Shown here one piece after another: positions 19,330 through 27,836 of a stretch of 46,756 bases of DNA. How positions within the stretch are numbered: position 1 is the stretch's first letter; each line of letters opens with the position of its first letter. Position numbers and translations under genes: made by a program. The DNA is from an uncultured Gammaproteobacteria bacterium (GTDB lineage Bacteria > Pseudomonadota > Gammaproteobacteria > SZUA-152), in contig CAJVYS010000009.1 of assembly GCA_913009875.1 (NCBI GenBank), positions 1 through 46,756 on the forward strand. Direction: 5' to 3'. Below the pieces are notes generated by a model that made no database searches, was not told the DNA's origin, and was given only the letters and a program-made list of their open reading frames with translations.

Positions 19330-19569
19330 TCCTAGATTAATCAGTTGACCGCTTCGAGGTAAGTTTAAGTGCATGGTAATAAACGAATTTATCTAAAAGC
19401 CAGACTTCATCTGCCGGGTGAAAACGCTACGACCTGCCCAGTAGCTCTGAGTGCCCGCCTGGCTATGCCAAAAAACTCGTTAAGGAACAAGGCCATTAAC
19501 TCATTTTTTTGCTACGCCAGACGAACACTCAGAACCACTGAACAGGGCATTCAACTGATTAATCTAGGA
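19330..19569. other. 240-bp nested palindromic element 5' of dnaB (structured leader or MITE)
   Basis: Perfect 19-bp arms TCCTAGATTAATCAGTTGA (19330-19348) and TCAACTGATTAATCTAGGA (19551-19569), plus a long inner stem 19433-19463/19516-19546. Confidence 0.7.
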
Positions 19570-19571
19570 CC

Positions 19572-20975
19572 ATGCAAGAGTTAGCCTATCCCCCCGGAAG
19601 CATTGATGTGGCCACCGAGGCATTGAAGGTGGCCCCCCAATCCATTGAGGCCGAGCAGTCCGTGCTGGGCGGCCTGATGCTGGACAACACTGCCTGGGAC
19701 AAGATTGTCGATGCCATCACGGAAGAGGATTTCTATCGCCGTGATCACCGCCTGATCTTTCGTGCCGTCGCTGCGCTAGCGGCACGCACCGAACCCTTTG
19801 ATGTGATTACCCTGTCCGAATGGCTGAACACGCAGGGTTTGCTCGATGATGCCGGGGGTTTGGCCTATCTTGGCACCCTTGCCAAGGACACACCCAGCGC
19901 CGCCAATATCGGTGCCTATGCCGCCATCGTGCGTGAACGCTCAGTGTTGCGCCAGTTGATCAGTGTCGGCAATGAAATCAGCAGCAGTGGCTATCAGACC
20001 GAGGGCCGCAGCACCGAAGAACTGCTCGATAACGCCGAGCGGCAGGTGTTCCAGATTGCCGAGCAGGGCGCACGTGGCAAACAGGGGTTTGTCGCCATCA
20101 AGGATCTGCTGGTGAAGGCGGTGGATCGTATCGACACCCTGTTTCAGCAAGACAATCCCATCACCGGCGTGCCCACCGGTTGGAATGACTTTGATGAAAT
20201 GACCTCCGGCCTGCAACGTGGCGATATGATCATCGTCGCGGGTCGCCCGTCCATGGGCAAGACCACCTTCGCCATGAACATCGCCGAGCACGCCGCCATC
20301 AAGTCCGGTCTGCCCACGGCCGTGTTCAGTATGGAAATGCCGGGCGCATCACTGGCCATGCGTATGCTCTCGTCGCTGGGGCGTATCGACCAGCATCGCG
20401 TACGCACCGGCAAGCTGGAAGACGACGATTGGCCGCGCCTGACCTCGGCGGTGGGTCTGTTGGCCGAGGCTCCCATGTTCATCGATGACACGCCGGCACT
20501 GTCACCCAACGAGCTGCGCGCCCGCGTGCGCCGTCTGGCGCGCGAGCACGGCCAGCTGGGTCTTATCGTGATCGACTATTTGCAGTTAATGCAGGTGCAT
20601 GGCTCGTCGGAGAACCGTACCAACGAAATCTCGGAAATCTCCCGCTCGCTGAAGGCCCTGGCCAAGGAGATGGATGTGCCGGTGGTGGCCCTGTCGCAGC
20701 TCAACCGCAGCCTTGAACAGCGACCCAACAAGCGCCCGGTGATGTCTGATTTGCGTGAGTCGGGCGCCATCGAGCAGGATGCCGACGTGATCGTCTTCAT
20801 CTATCGCGACGAGGTCTACAACGAAGACAGCGACAGCAAGGGCGTCGCCGAAATTATTATCGGCAAGCAGCGTAATGGCCCCATCGGCACCACGCGCCTG
20901 ACCTTCCTCGGCCAGTTCACCCGCTTTGAGAACTTTATCCACGACGTCTATTCCGACGACGAGGGTTATTCATGA
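19572..20975 (+). CDS. dnaB: Replicative DNA helicase DnaB
   Basis: PQSIEAEQSVLGGLMLDN...AGRPSMGKTTFAMNIAEHAA...LIVIDYLQLMQ...SDLRESGAIEQDADVIVFIYRDEVY. Confidence 0.97.
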   Translation: MQELAYPPGSIDVATEALKVAPQSIEAEQSVLGGLMLDNTAWDKIVDAITEEDFYRRDHRLIFRAVAALAARTEPFDVITLSEWLNTQGLLDDAGGLAYLGTLAKDTPSAANIGAYAAIVRERSVLRQLISVGNEISSSGYQTEGRSTEELLDNAERQVFQIAEQGARGKQGFVAIKDLLVKAVDRIDTLFQQDNPITGVPTGWNDFDEMTSGLQRGDMIIVAGRPSMGKTTFAMNIAEHAAIKSGLPTAVFSMEMPGASLAMRMLSSLGRIDQHRVRTGKLEDDDWPRLTSAVGLLAEAPMFIDDTPALSPNELRARVRRLAREHGQLGLIVIDYLQLMQVHGSSENRTNEISEISRSLKALAKEMDVPVVALSQLNRSLEQRPNKRPVMSDLRESGAIEQDADVIVFIYRDEVYNEDSDSKGVAEIIIGKQRNGPIGTTRLTFLGQFTRFENFIHDVYSDDEGYS

Positions 20976-21030
20976 GATATTCTTCATGAAAATCTTTGCA
21001 TGAAAGGTCTTGTATGAGGAGCCTTGCATG
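20972..21030 (+). other. Ladder of four 5-codon minicistrons coupled by ATGA overlaps (dnaB-alr junction)
   Basis: ATGs at 20972, 20986, 21000, 21014 and 21028 (alr), exactly 14 nt apart, each in ATGA. The reads are MRYSS*, MKIFA*, MKGLV*, MRSLA*, with each stop overlapping the next start. Confidence 0.7.
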
Positions 21031-22113
21031 AGCCGGGCGGCACGGGCCGTCATCGACCTTTCGGCGCTTCGGCATAATCTGCAACAGGTTCGCCGTGTCG
21101 CCCCGCAGCAGCAGATCATTGCCGTTATCAAGGCCGATGCCTATGGCCACGGCATCGTACCGGTGGCACGGGCTCTGGCCGATGCCGACGTGTTCGGCGT
21201 GGCTTGTCTCGAAGAGGCGCTGAGCCTGCGTGAAGCCGGTATCGACAAGTCTATCCTATTACTGGAAGGCTTTTTTCATGCCGACGAACTGCCATTGATC
21301 CGGCACCACAAACTGCAGATAGTGGTTCATAGTGAGCACCAGTTGGACGTGCTGGCGTCACTGCCAGCGCAAGCCTTTTCTATTCCCGCCTGGCTCAAGG
21401 TGGACACAGGCATGCACCGTCTGGGGATTTTGCCGCAGGCCGTGCCGGCAGCCTGGCAGCGTCTCGCTGCATGTCCTGCCGTGGCGCCCCTGCTCGGTTT
21501 GATGACGCATCTCGCCAATGCCGATGACCGCGGTGACGATACCACCCGGCAGCAACTGGAGTGTCTGGCAGCTGTGCGTCCGGATTCTTCGATAGCCGTC
21601 TCCATCGCCAATTCCGCCGGCATCCTGGCCTGGCCCGCCTCGCATGGCGATGCGGTGAGGCCGGGCATCATGCTGTACGGGGTTTCGCCCATGCTCAACG
21701 AAACCGGGCTGCAACGTGGTCTGCGTCCCGTGATGACCCTGCAAAGCGAGTTGATCAGTATTCGCCCGTGCAAAAAGGGCGATGCCGTCGGTTATGGCGG
21801 TAGCTGGGTCTGCCCCGAGGACATGCCGGTGGGTGTGGTGGCGATGGGCTATGGTGACGGCTATCCGCGTCATGCGCCGTCCGGCACGCCGGTGCTGCTC
21901 AATGGCCGGCGGGCCGCGCTGGTCGGACGCGTCTCCATGGATATGATCTGTGTCGATCTGCGCGGTCAGCCCGATGCCGCTGTCGGTGATTCCGTCATCC
22001 TGTGGGGCGATGGACTGCCCGCGGAAGAGATTGCCGAGTACGCCACAACCATTGCCTACGCGCTGTTCTGTGGTGTGACTTCCCGCGTTAAAAAGGAAAC
22101 CATCGATGGCTAA
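21028..22113 (+). CDS. alr: Alanine racemase
   Basis: ARAVIDLSALRHNLQQVRR...AVIKADAYGHGIVPVARAL (PLP lysine); GRVSMDMICVDL. ATG at 21028 with GAGGAG SD 6 nt upstream. Confidence 0.95.
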   Translation: MSRAARAVIDLSALRHNLQQVRRVAPQQQIIAVIKADAYGHGIVPVARALADADVFGVACLEEALSLREAGIDKSILLLEGFFHADELPLIRHHKLQIVVHSEHQLDVLASLPAQAFSIPAWLKVDTGMHRLGILPQAVPAAWQRLAACPAVAPLLGLMTHLANADDRGDDTTRQQLECLAAVRPDSSIAVSIANSAGILAWPASHGDAVRPGIMLYGVSPMLNETGLQRGLRPVMTLQSELISIRPCKKGDAVGYGGSWVCPEDMPVGVVAMGYGDGYPRHAPSGTPVLLNGRRAALVGRVSMDMICVDLRGQPDAAVGDSVILWGDGLPAEEIAEYATTIAYALFCGVTSRVKKETIDG

Positions 22114-23479
22114 GGCCAAGACTAAAACCGCTTACGTCTGCAACGATTGCGGCTCAGACTATGCCAAGTGGCAGGGGCGTTGTGACGACTGTGGGGCCTG
22201 GAACACGCTGACCGAGATTCGCCTCGGCCCGGTGTCTGGCGGTGGCAGCCGCACGGCCAAGCGGCAGGGCTATGCCGGCAGCCTGTCCGCGGTCACCACG
22301 CTGGCCGACATCGACCTCACCAACGTGCCGCGCATCAGTACCGGCGTCGAGGAATTCGACCGTGTGCTGGGCGGCGGGCTGGTGCCGGGTTCGGCCGTGC
22401 TCATCGGTGGCCATCCCGGCGCAGGAAAAAGCACCCTGTTGTTGCAAGTCCTCTGTCGGCTGGCGCAGCACATGAAGGCGCTGTATGTGACCGGCGAGGA
22501 ATCCCTGCAGCAGGTGGCGATGCGTGCCCGGCGACTCGACCTGCCCGTCGACAACTTGCAGTTATTGTCGGAGACCTGTGTGGAAACCATCTGCGCCGTG
22601 GCCGAGAACCAGAAACCACAGCTGATGGTGGCGGACTCTATCCAGGTGATGCACGTGGAAGATGTTTCTTCCGCCCCGGGTGGTGTGGCGCAGGTGCGCG
22701 AGAGCGCGGCGCAAATGATCCGCTATGCCAAGCAGAGTAATACGGTGCTGATCCTCGTCGGCCATGTCACCAAGGACGGCACCCTGGCCGGCCCCAAGGT
22801 GCTGGAGCACATGATCGACTGCTCCATCATGCTCGAAGGTTCCGACGACAGCCGCTTCCGTACCCTGCGTGGTACCAAGAACCGCTTCGGTGCGGTCAAT
22901 GAACTGGGTGTGTTCGCCATGACCGAACACGGCCTGAAAGAGGTCAAGAACCCCTCGGCCATCTTCCTTTCACGCTCGGACGAGCCTGCCGCCGGCAGTG
23001 TGGTGATGGTGGTGTGGGAGGGCACGCGGCCCCTTCTGGTGGAGATACAGGCATTGGTGGATGACAGCAGCTTCGGCAATCCACGCCGCCTCGCGGTGGG
23101 GCTGGATCAAAATCGCCTGGCCATGTTGCTGGCTGTATTACACCGCCACGGCGGCCTGCAGGTGGGTGATCAGGACGTCTTCGTCAACGTTGTGGGTGGT
23201 GTGAAGGTGGTGGAGACCGGCGCCGATCTGGCCCTGCTGCTATCCATCGTTTCCAGCCTGCGTGACCGGCCTTTGCCGCATGATCTGGTGGTGTTCGGTG
23301 AAGTGGGCTTGTCGGGTGAGATCCGCCCCGTGCCCAGCGGACAGGAACGTCTCTATGAGGCGGTAAAGCATGGTTTCCGGCGCGCCATCGTGCCGTTGGC
23401 AAATTGCCCACGCGAGAAGCCCAAAGGGATGGAAGTGGTTGGTGTGAAGACCCTGGCCGAAGCGCTGGCGGCTATATGA
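22106..23479 (+). CDS. radA: DNA repair protein RadA (Sms)
   Basis: YVCNDCGSDYAKWQGRCDDCGAWNTL zinc finger; GGHPGAGKSTLLLQ; KNRFG motif (GTKNRFGAVNELGVF). Confidence 0.97.
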   Translation: MAKAKTKTAYVCNDCGSDYAKWQGRCDDCGAWNTLTEIRLGPVSGGGSRTAKRQGYAGSLSAVTTLADIDLTNVPRISTGVEEFDRVLGGGLVPGSAVLIGGHPGAGKSTLLLQVLCRLAQHMKALYVTGEESLQQVAMRARRLDLPVDNLQLLSETCVETICAVAENQKPQLMVADSIQVMHVEDVSSAPGGVAQVRESAAQMIRYAKQSNTVLILVGHVTKDGTLAGPKVLEHMIDCSIMLEGSDDSRFRTLRGTKNRFGAVNELGVFAMTEHGLKEVKNPSAIFLSRSDEPAAGSVVMVVWEGTRPLLVEIQALVDDSSFGNPRRLAVGLDQNRLAMLLAVLHRHGGLQVGDQDVFVNVVGGVKVVETGADLALLLSIVSSLRDRPLPHDLVVFGEVGLSGEIRPVPSGQERLYEAVKHGFRRAIVPLANCPREKPKGMEVVGVKTLAEALAAI

Positions 23480-23498
23480 GGACTAAGTGCTCAGAAAC

Positions 23499-23578
23499 GT
23501 AGCCTGGGTTGAGCCTGCGAAACCCGGGGGAGGCGGCATGATAAACTCCCGGGTTTCGCTACGTTCAACCCAGGCTAT
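23499..23578. repeat. GTAGCCTGGGTTGA-headed inverted repeat
   Basis: GTAGCCTGGGTTGAGCCTGCGAAACCCGGG...CCCGGGTTTCGCTACGTTCAACCCAGGCTA; between convergent radA and the PilZ gene. Confidence 0.7.
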
Positions 23579-23601
23579 TTGCTCAGGATTAAGTAAACTC
23601 C

Positions 23602-23988
23602 TCAGACCTCAGCCCTCCCCAGCGCCGACAACTCACGATCCAGCAACTCGGCATCTCCCAGGTTCAGCTCCACCAGCCGTCGCAGGTGGCTGATACTGTC
23701 CAGGTCAATGTGTTCGCAGCGGAAGCCAATGTGGTCATTTTCAAGGTGTGATACGGAGACCTCCATACGGATCACCACTTCTTCACTGCTGTCCAGCGCA
23801 AGTTCCAGCAGGAAATGCTCGCCCGGTTGTCCGCTCCAGTCCCGCGGGGCGGCAATCAGGGCACCTTTTAGAGATAGATCGATAAGCTGGCTGCGCCAGC
23901 TGCCCTTGGCGTCAACCAGCTGCACGTCCGCATCGAAGCTAATGCGGGAAAACCGGCGTTGTTCGTTGAATTTCGAATCTTTATTCAT
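23602..23988 (-). CDS. PilZ domain protein
   Basis: NEQRRFSRISFDADVQLVDAKGSWRSQLIDLSLKGALI: RxxxR and D-S-x-G PilZ motifs. Confidence 0.88.
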   Translation of the reverse strand: MNKDSKFNEQRRFSRISFDADVQLVDAKGSWRSQLIDLSLKGALIAAPRDWSGQPGEHFLLELALDSSEEVVIRMEVSVSHLENDHIGFRCEHIDLDSISHLRRLVELNLGDAELLDRELSALGRAEV

Positions 23989-24022
23989 GCCTGTACCTGA
24001 TATTTAGCACTGCACACTTGAC

Positions 24023-24460
24023 TCAGGGAGTCTTCGTGTCGGTCTTCTTCAGCTTGTCGAAGGAACGCATGCCGGCGATACCCAGCATACCGGTAATGAT
24101 GGTAAACATCATGCTGGAATCCATCTGCGGTGGGGCCTTGCTGGCGTCATCGAGTGTCCACAGCAGCAGCGGATAGACGATGAACTGGTAGGCGAGGGTG
24201 ACAGCGCCGATCCAGCCGATAGCCGGCCGCCAGCCGGCTTGGAACCAATTGCCCTTGGCCTCCTGCTTGTTGACCTCCATCTGGCCAATATTCTGCTCGG
24301 CGACGAGTTTGTTTTCGAGATAATCGAAATTCCGCCGCGCCTTCATGATCTCCTGTTCGGCTTCCAACCTTTCCTCGTCGGATGTGAACAGATTGTCCAG
24401 CGTATCCCCCACGGACTTGACGATATCGCCGCCGCCCAGCAGTTTTGTCATAAAGCTCAT
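24023..24460 (-). CDS. 3-TM holin-like protein (GTA/phage holin type)
   Basis: Amphipathic N terminus, then NWFQAGWRPAIGWIGAVTLAYQFIVYPLLLW typical of 3TM holins; start overlaps the stop of the muramidase ORF. Confidence 0.75.
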   Translation of the reverse strand: MSFMTKLLGGGDIVKSVGDTLDNLFTSDEERLEAEQEIMKARRNFDYLENKLVAEQNIGQMEVNKQEAKGNWFQAGWRPAIGWIGAVTLAYQFIVYPLLLWTLDDASKAPPQMDSSMMFTIITGMLGIAGMRSFDKLKKTDTKTP

Positions 24461-24945
24461 GCGACACCTCCCAATGCACGGTTGATCCAGCCAAGCAGGT
24501 ATTTCTTCTGCGACTTGTTGCGATTACAGATATACGCGTAGCGCGCAATCTTGGCGATGGTGTAACTGGCGATGAATAACGATTCATCGGCGGCGTTGAT
24601 GGTTTTCAGTGACTGGTTGCCGATGATGCCGTCGGCGGGCTCGATTTCCAGCGCCACCTGCGCAAGCCGGCTGGCGGTGCGTACGCCCATGTTGACGGCG
24701 GTATCGAAAATATTTTCCGCGATCGCCTGTGATGTTATCTCGTCGGCACGGATACGATCCCAGTAATCGCGTTTGTAGATGTCGCGCGCCTGCTGCTCAG
24801 TCAGATTGCGGATATCGACGTTGGGATAGGCACGCTGGGAAATGCCGTACTTGGTGGCACCGCCACGGTCGGTGGGGTCGTCGGTAAACTTTGCGCCACC
24901 TTCGTGGGCAAGGGTCTTACCGATGGCCTTATTGAAATCTGCCAT
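24457..24945 (-). CDS. GH108-like N-acetylmuramidase (phage-type endolysin)
   Basis: LAHEGGAKFTDDPTDRGGATKYGIS...ARDIYKRDYWDRIRADEI...NIFDTAVNMG: EGG catalytic motif of GH108. Confidence 0.88.
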   Translation of the reverse strand: MADFNKAIGKTLAHEGGAKFTDDPTDRGGATKYGISQRAYPNVDIRNLTEQQARDIYKRDYWDRIRADEITSQAIAENIFDTAVNMGVRTASRLAQVALEIEPADGIIGNQSLKTINAADESLFIASYTIAKIARYAYICNRNKSQKKYLLGWINRALGGVA

Positions 24946-25111
24946 AACTTTACTCCATGAAAGTTGCTGGGACAGAGACTGTCAGGATACTTTGAGTATA
25001 GGGCTGTTGATGGTTATGCGCCATTTCCTTTAGCGTGATTTATTACCGTTGGAGGGCGGGTGTCGATACAGGAGTGGGGAGGGCGAGAATACGAAAAACT
25101 GTGCTTCTGGC

Positions 25112-25179
25112 GTAGGAGCGGCCTCAGGCCGTGATTAAGATAACCAACAATTTTATCGCGGCCTGGGGGGCACTCCTAC
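25112..25179. repeat. REPIN (GTAGGAGCG-headed, GCCTCAGGC type)
   Basis: GTAGGAGCGGCCTCAGGCCGTGA...TCGCGGCCTGGGGGGCACTCCTAC; imperfect. Confidence 0.75.
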
Positions 25180-25269
25180 GGCTAATGTGCAGCGGCCCAT
25201 GCCCGATATAGTCTATCGTGGTCTGTAACTGTTCACCGATCTGTTCATCAACAAACAAGCGAGATAGTC

Positions 25270-25470
25270 ATGTTCGGCATCAAGAAACTTATCATGGGAT
25301 TGATCATTGGTCTGCTGGTTGGGCTCTGGGCCGGTGTCAACATCGGCTACGATCAGCCCATCTGGTCGAATCCCTTTGAGGCTCCAGCGCTGACGGAGAA
25401 GGCGAAGGGCGTTGCGGCCGATGCCTGGCAGGATGCAAAAAAGGCAGCACGGGATTCGCTCGACGACTGA
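25270..25470 (+). CDS. Small single-TM protein (66 aa)
   Basis: MFGIKKLIMGLIIGLLVGLWAGVNIGYDQP...KAKGVAADAWQDAKKAARDSLDD. Confidence 0.55.
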   Translation: MFGIKKLIMGLIIGLLVGLWAGVNIGYDQPIWSNPFEAPALTEKAKGVAADAWQDAKKAARDSLDD

Positions 25471-25476
25471 CGGCCG

Positions 25477-26766
25477 TCAGTCGTCTTTTTCCGCCGCTGG
25501 CGCAACGTCACGGGCGCTCGATTCGATCTGCTCGGTCTTGTCGATGGATTTTTTTGCGCTGATGCCCATGTCGCTGAACTTGCGCGCACTGGGCAGTACG
25601 CGGCTGTCGAAGGACGCCACTGCCTTGTTGTAGTGCTGCACCGAGCTGTTGAGGCTCTTGCCCATCTTGCCCAGATGGTCGGCGAAGGTGCCCAGTCGTC
25701 CATACAGCTCTTCTCCCACTTGGCGAATCTGTTCTGCATTTTCCGCCAGTGACTCCTGCCGCCAGCCATAGGCCACGGCGCGCAGCAGGGCGACGAAACT
25801 GGTGGGGGTAGCGAGGATCACCTTCTGCCGCATGGCGTCCTCCAGCAGGGCGTGATCCTGATCCAGTGCAGCACTGAGGAACTGGTCGCCGGGGATGAAC
25901 AGCACGACAAAATCCGGTGAATCCTTGAACTGCTTCCAGTAGGCCTTGCTGGCCAGCTCTTGTACGCGCTTGCGCACATTGCGGGTGTGGCGCTGCAGCT
26001 GCGCATCGCGCTCGCTATCGTCCGTGGCCTCCACCGCGGAGAGGTAGGCGTCCAGCGGGGTTTTGACGTCCACCACCACCTCGCGTCCGCCGGGCATACG
26101 CACGATCATGTCGGGACGCAGGGCACCGTCTTCGGTGTCGGTGTGTTCCTGCTCGAAAAAGTCACAGTGTTCGACCATGCCGGCCAGCTCGGCGAGGCGC
26201 CGGAGGGTTAGCTCGCCCCACTGACCGCGTACCTCGGGCCGACGTAGGGCCTGCACCAGATTACGTGTCTCGCCCTGCAGGGCCTGCTGGGTCTGGGTCA
26301 TGGTTTCGAGGTGCTGGGTGAGGGCGCCATAGGCCTGCTTGCGTTCCTGCTCCATTTCGCGGATCTGTTTTTCGGTCTTTTCCAGCGCCTCGCGGATGGG
26401 TTTGACCAGTGTCTCGATGGCCTGCTCGCGCTGGCTGAGTTCGCCCTTGGCCTGCGACTGAAATCGCTGTAGGTTTTCCTGCGCCAGTTTCAAAAATTCC
26501 TCATTGTTATGTTTCAGTGCCTGGCTGGAGAGATGGCTGAAGCTCTCTTTCAGTTGCTCGCGCTGCTGTTCACCGGCCTGTTTCAGGGTTTCCAGTTTGT
26601 CCTCGTGGGATTTGCGCTCTATTTCCAGTTTGACGCCCAGCCCGGTATTCTTTTCCGACAGGCTGCTGATACGCTTGTGCAGGCGTAGATAGACCACCCA
26701 GCCACCGGCGATGGCGGCGAGCAGGGCGATGAGGATCAGGATAATGAGCGAGATGAGAGAGTCCAT
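25477..26766 (-). CDS. rmuC: DNA recombination protein RmuC
   Basis: N-terminal TM and coiled coil; RRPEVRGQWGELTLRRLAELAGMVEHCDF...DVKTPLDAYLSAVEA. Confidence 0.93.
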   Translation of the reverse strand: MDSLISLIILILIALLAAIAGGWVVYLRLHKRISSLSEKNTGLGVKLEIERKSHEDKLETLKQAGEQQREQLKESFSHLSSQALKHNNEEFLKLAQENLQRFQSQAKGELSQREQAIETLVKPIREALEKTEKQIREMEQERKQAYGALTQHLETMTQTQQALQGETRNLVQALRRPEVRGQWGELTLRRLAELAGMVEHCDFFEQEHTDTEDGALRPDMIVRMPGGREVVVDVKTPLDAYLSAVEATDDSERDAQLQRHTRNVRKRVQELASKAYWKQFKDSPDFVVLFIPGDQFLSAALDQDHALLEDAMRQKVILATPTSFVALLRAVAYGWRQESLAENAEQIRQVGEELYGRLGTFADHLGKMGKSLNSSVQHYNKAVASFDSRVLPSARKFSDMGISAKKSIDKTEQIESSARDVAPAAEKDD

Positions 26767-26911
26767 CGGGCTATTCTAATCGGAATCGCGGAGCGGGACA
26801 CGGGTTGTTGTGCATGTTCCTTATTCACCACAGAGGCACAGAGTTCACAGAGAAAATGCATATTGCTCGTGACACGGCTCTGCGCTGTCATACACCCGGC
26901 GGGCACGGCTT

Positions 26912-27096
26912 GCAGGAGCGGGCCATACCCGCGATGAAGTCTACCCGGCAGGGAAAGCCAGCCATAAACTGTGGGAGCGGCTTCAGCCGCGAAAAAAGAG
27001 TCGGCTTATCCTTCGCGGCTGAAGCCGCTCCCACAGTTTTATAACAACACTATCGGTAGCGAAAGCAATAATATCGCGGGCATGGCCCGCTCCTAC
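26912..27096. repeat. Nested REPIN: outer GGCCATGCCC type enclosing an inner GGCTTCAGCC type
   Basis: Outer left arm GCAGGAGCGGGCCATACCCGCGAT, inner REPIN 26971-27034, outer right arm ATCGCGGGCATGGCCCGCTCCTAC. Confidence 0.85.
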
Positions 27097-27761
27097 CGGG
27101 ACTCAAGCCAGATGAGGATCTCGCCCGGCTGCTCGATGAGCGCATCCGCCCCCCAGTCCTGCGGGTGGTCGTCCGCGCCGATGTAGCCGAACAGGGCCGC
27201 GAGGGTATGGGTGCCGGCGCGCCGGCCGGCCTCGATGTCGCGTTCGGCATCACCCACGTACAGGCATTCCCGCGCCTCGGCGCCGGCCTGCCGGCAGGCG
27301 TGCAGGATGGGCTGCGGATGCGGCTTGCGTTGCTCGCAGGTATCACCGCTGACGATGCAGGCGGCGCGCTGGCTGAGCCCCAGCGCCTCCAGCAGCGGTT
27401 CGGTGAGCCAGGCGGGTTTGTTGGTAACCACGCCCCAGTTGAGGTCGCGCGCCTCGATGTCGGCCAACACCTCAGCCATGCCGGGGAACAGGTGCGTTTC
27501 GCGGGCGATATTGGCCTGATAAATGTCCAGCAGGCGCAGCCGCAGGGTCTCTTCCTCGGGATGGTGTTCGCCAAAGCCACAGCGGATCAGGGCGATGCCG
27601 CCATGCGAGGCGGCGGGGCGAATGATATCCAGCGGCAGCGGTGCGCGGCCTTGTTCGGCGAGCACACCGTTGAGGGCATAGGCCAGGTCCGGGGCGGTAT
27701 CGGCCAGGGTGCCATCGAGGTCGAAGAGCACCGCTTTGATGGGCGGGAAGGGCGTCACCAA
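27093..27761 (-). CDS. HAD-family phosphatase (phosphoglycolate phosphatase / MupP-like)
   Basis: AVLFDLDGTLADTAPDLAYALN...VVTNKP...YVGDAERDIEAGRRAGTHTLAALFGYI; next to ubiG. Start is TTG 27761 or GTG 27758. Confidence 0.88.
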   Translation of the reverse strand: MVTPFPPIKAVLFDLDGTLADTAPDLAYALNGVLAEQGRAPLPLDIIRPAASHGGIALIRCGFGEHHPEEETLRLRLLDIYQANIARETHLFPGMAEVLADIEARDLNWGVVTNKPAWLTEPLLEALGLSQRAACIVSGDTCEQRKPHPQPILHACRQAGAEARECLYVGDAERDIEAGRRAGTHTLAALFGYIGADDHPQDWGADALIEQPGEILIWLESR

Positions 27762-27766
27762 CGAAC

Positions 27767-27832
27767 GTAGGGTGGGTATTGCCCACCAACGACATGCAGC
27801 CAGTCACATCCGGTGGGCACTGCCCACCCTAC
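27767..27832. repeat. GTAGGGTGGG-headed inverted repeat
   Basis: GTAGGGTGGGTATTGCCCACC...GGTGGGCACTGCCCACCCTAC; a related half-copy lies near 1837-1864. Confidence 0.75.
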
Positions 27833-27836
27833 GGAG

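Noticed and set aside
19369-19584. 71-aa ORF in the rplI-dnaB gap
   Set aside because: Lies within the nested palindrome and has no coding character; the structure explains the sequence better.
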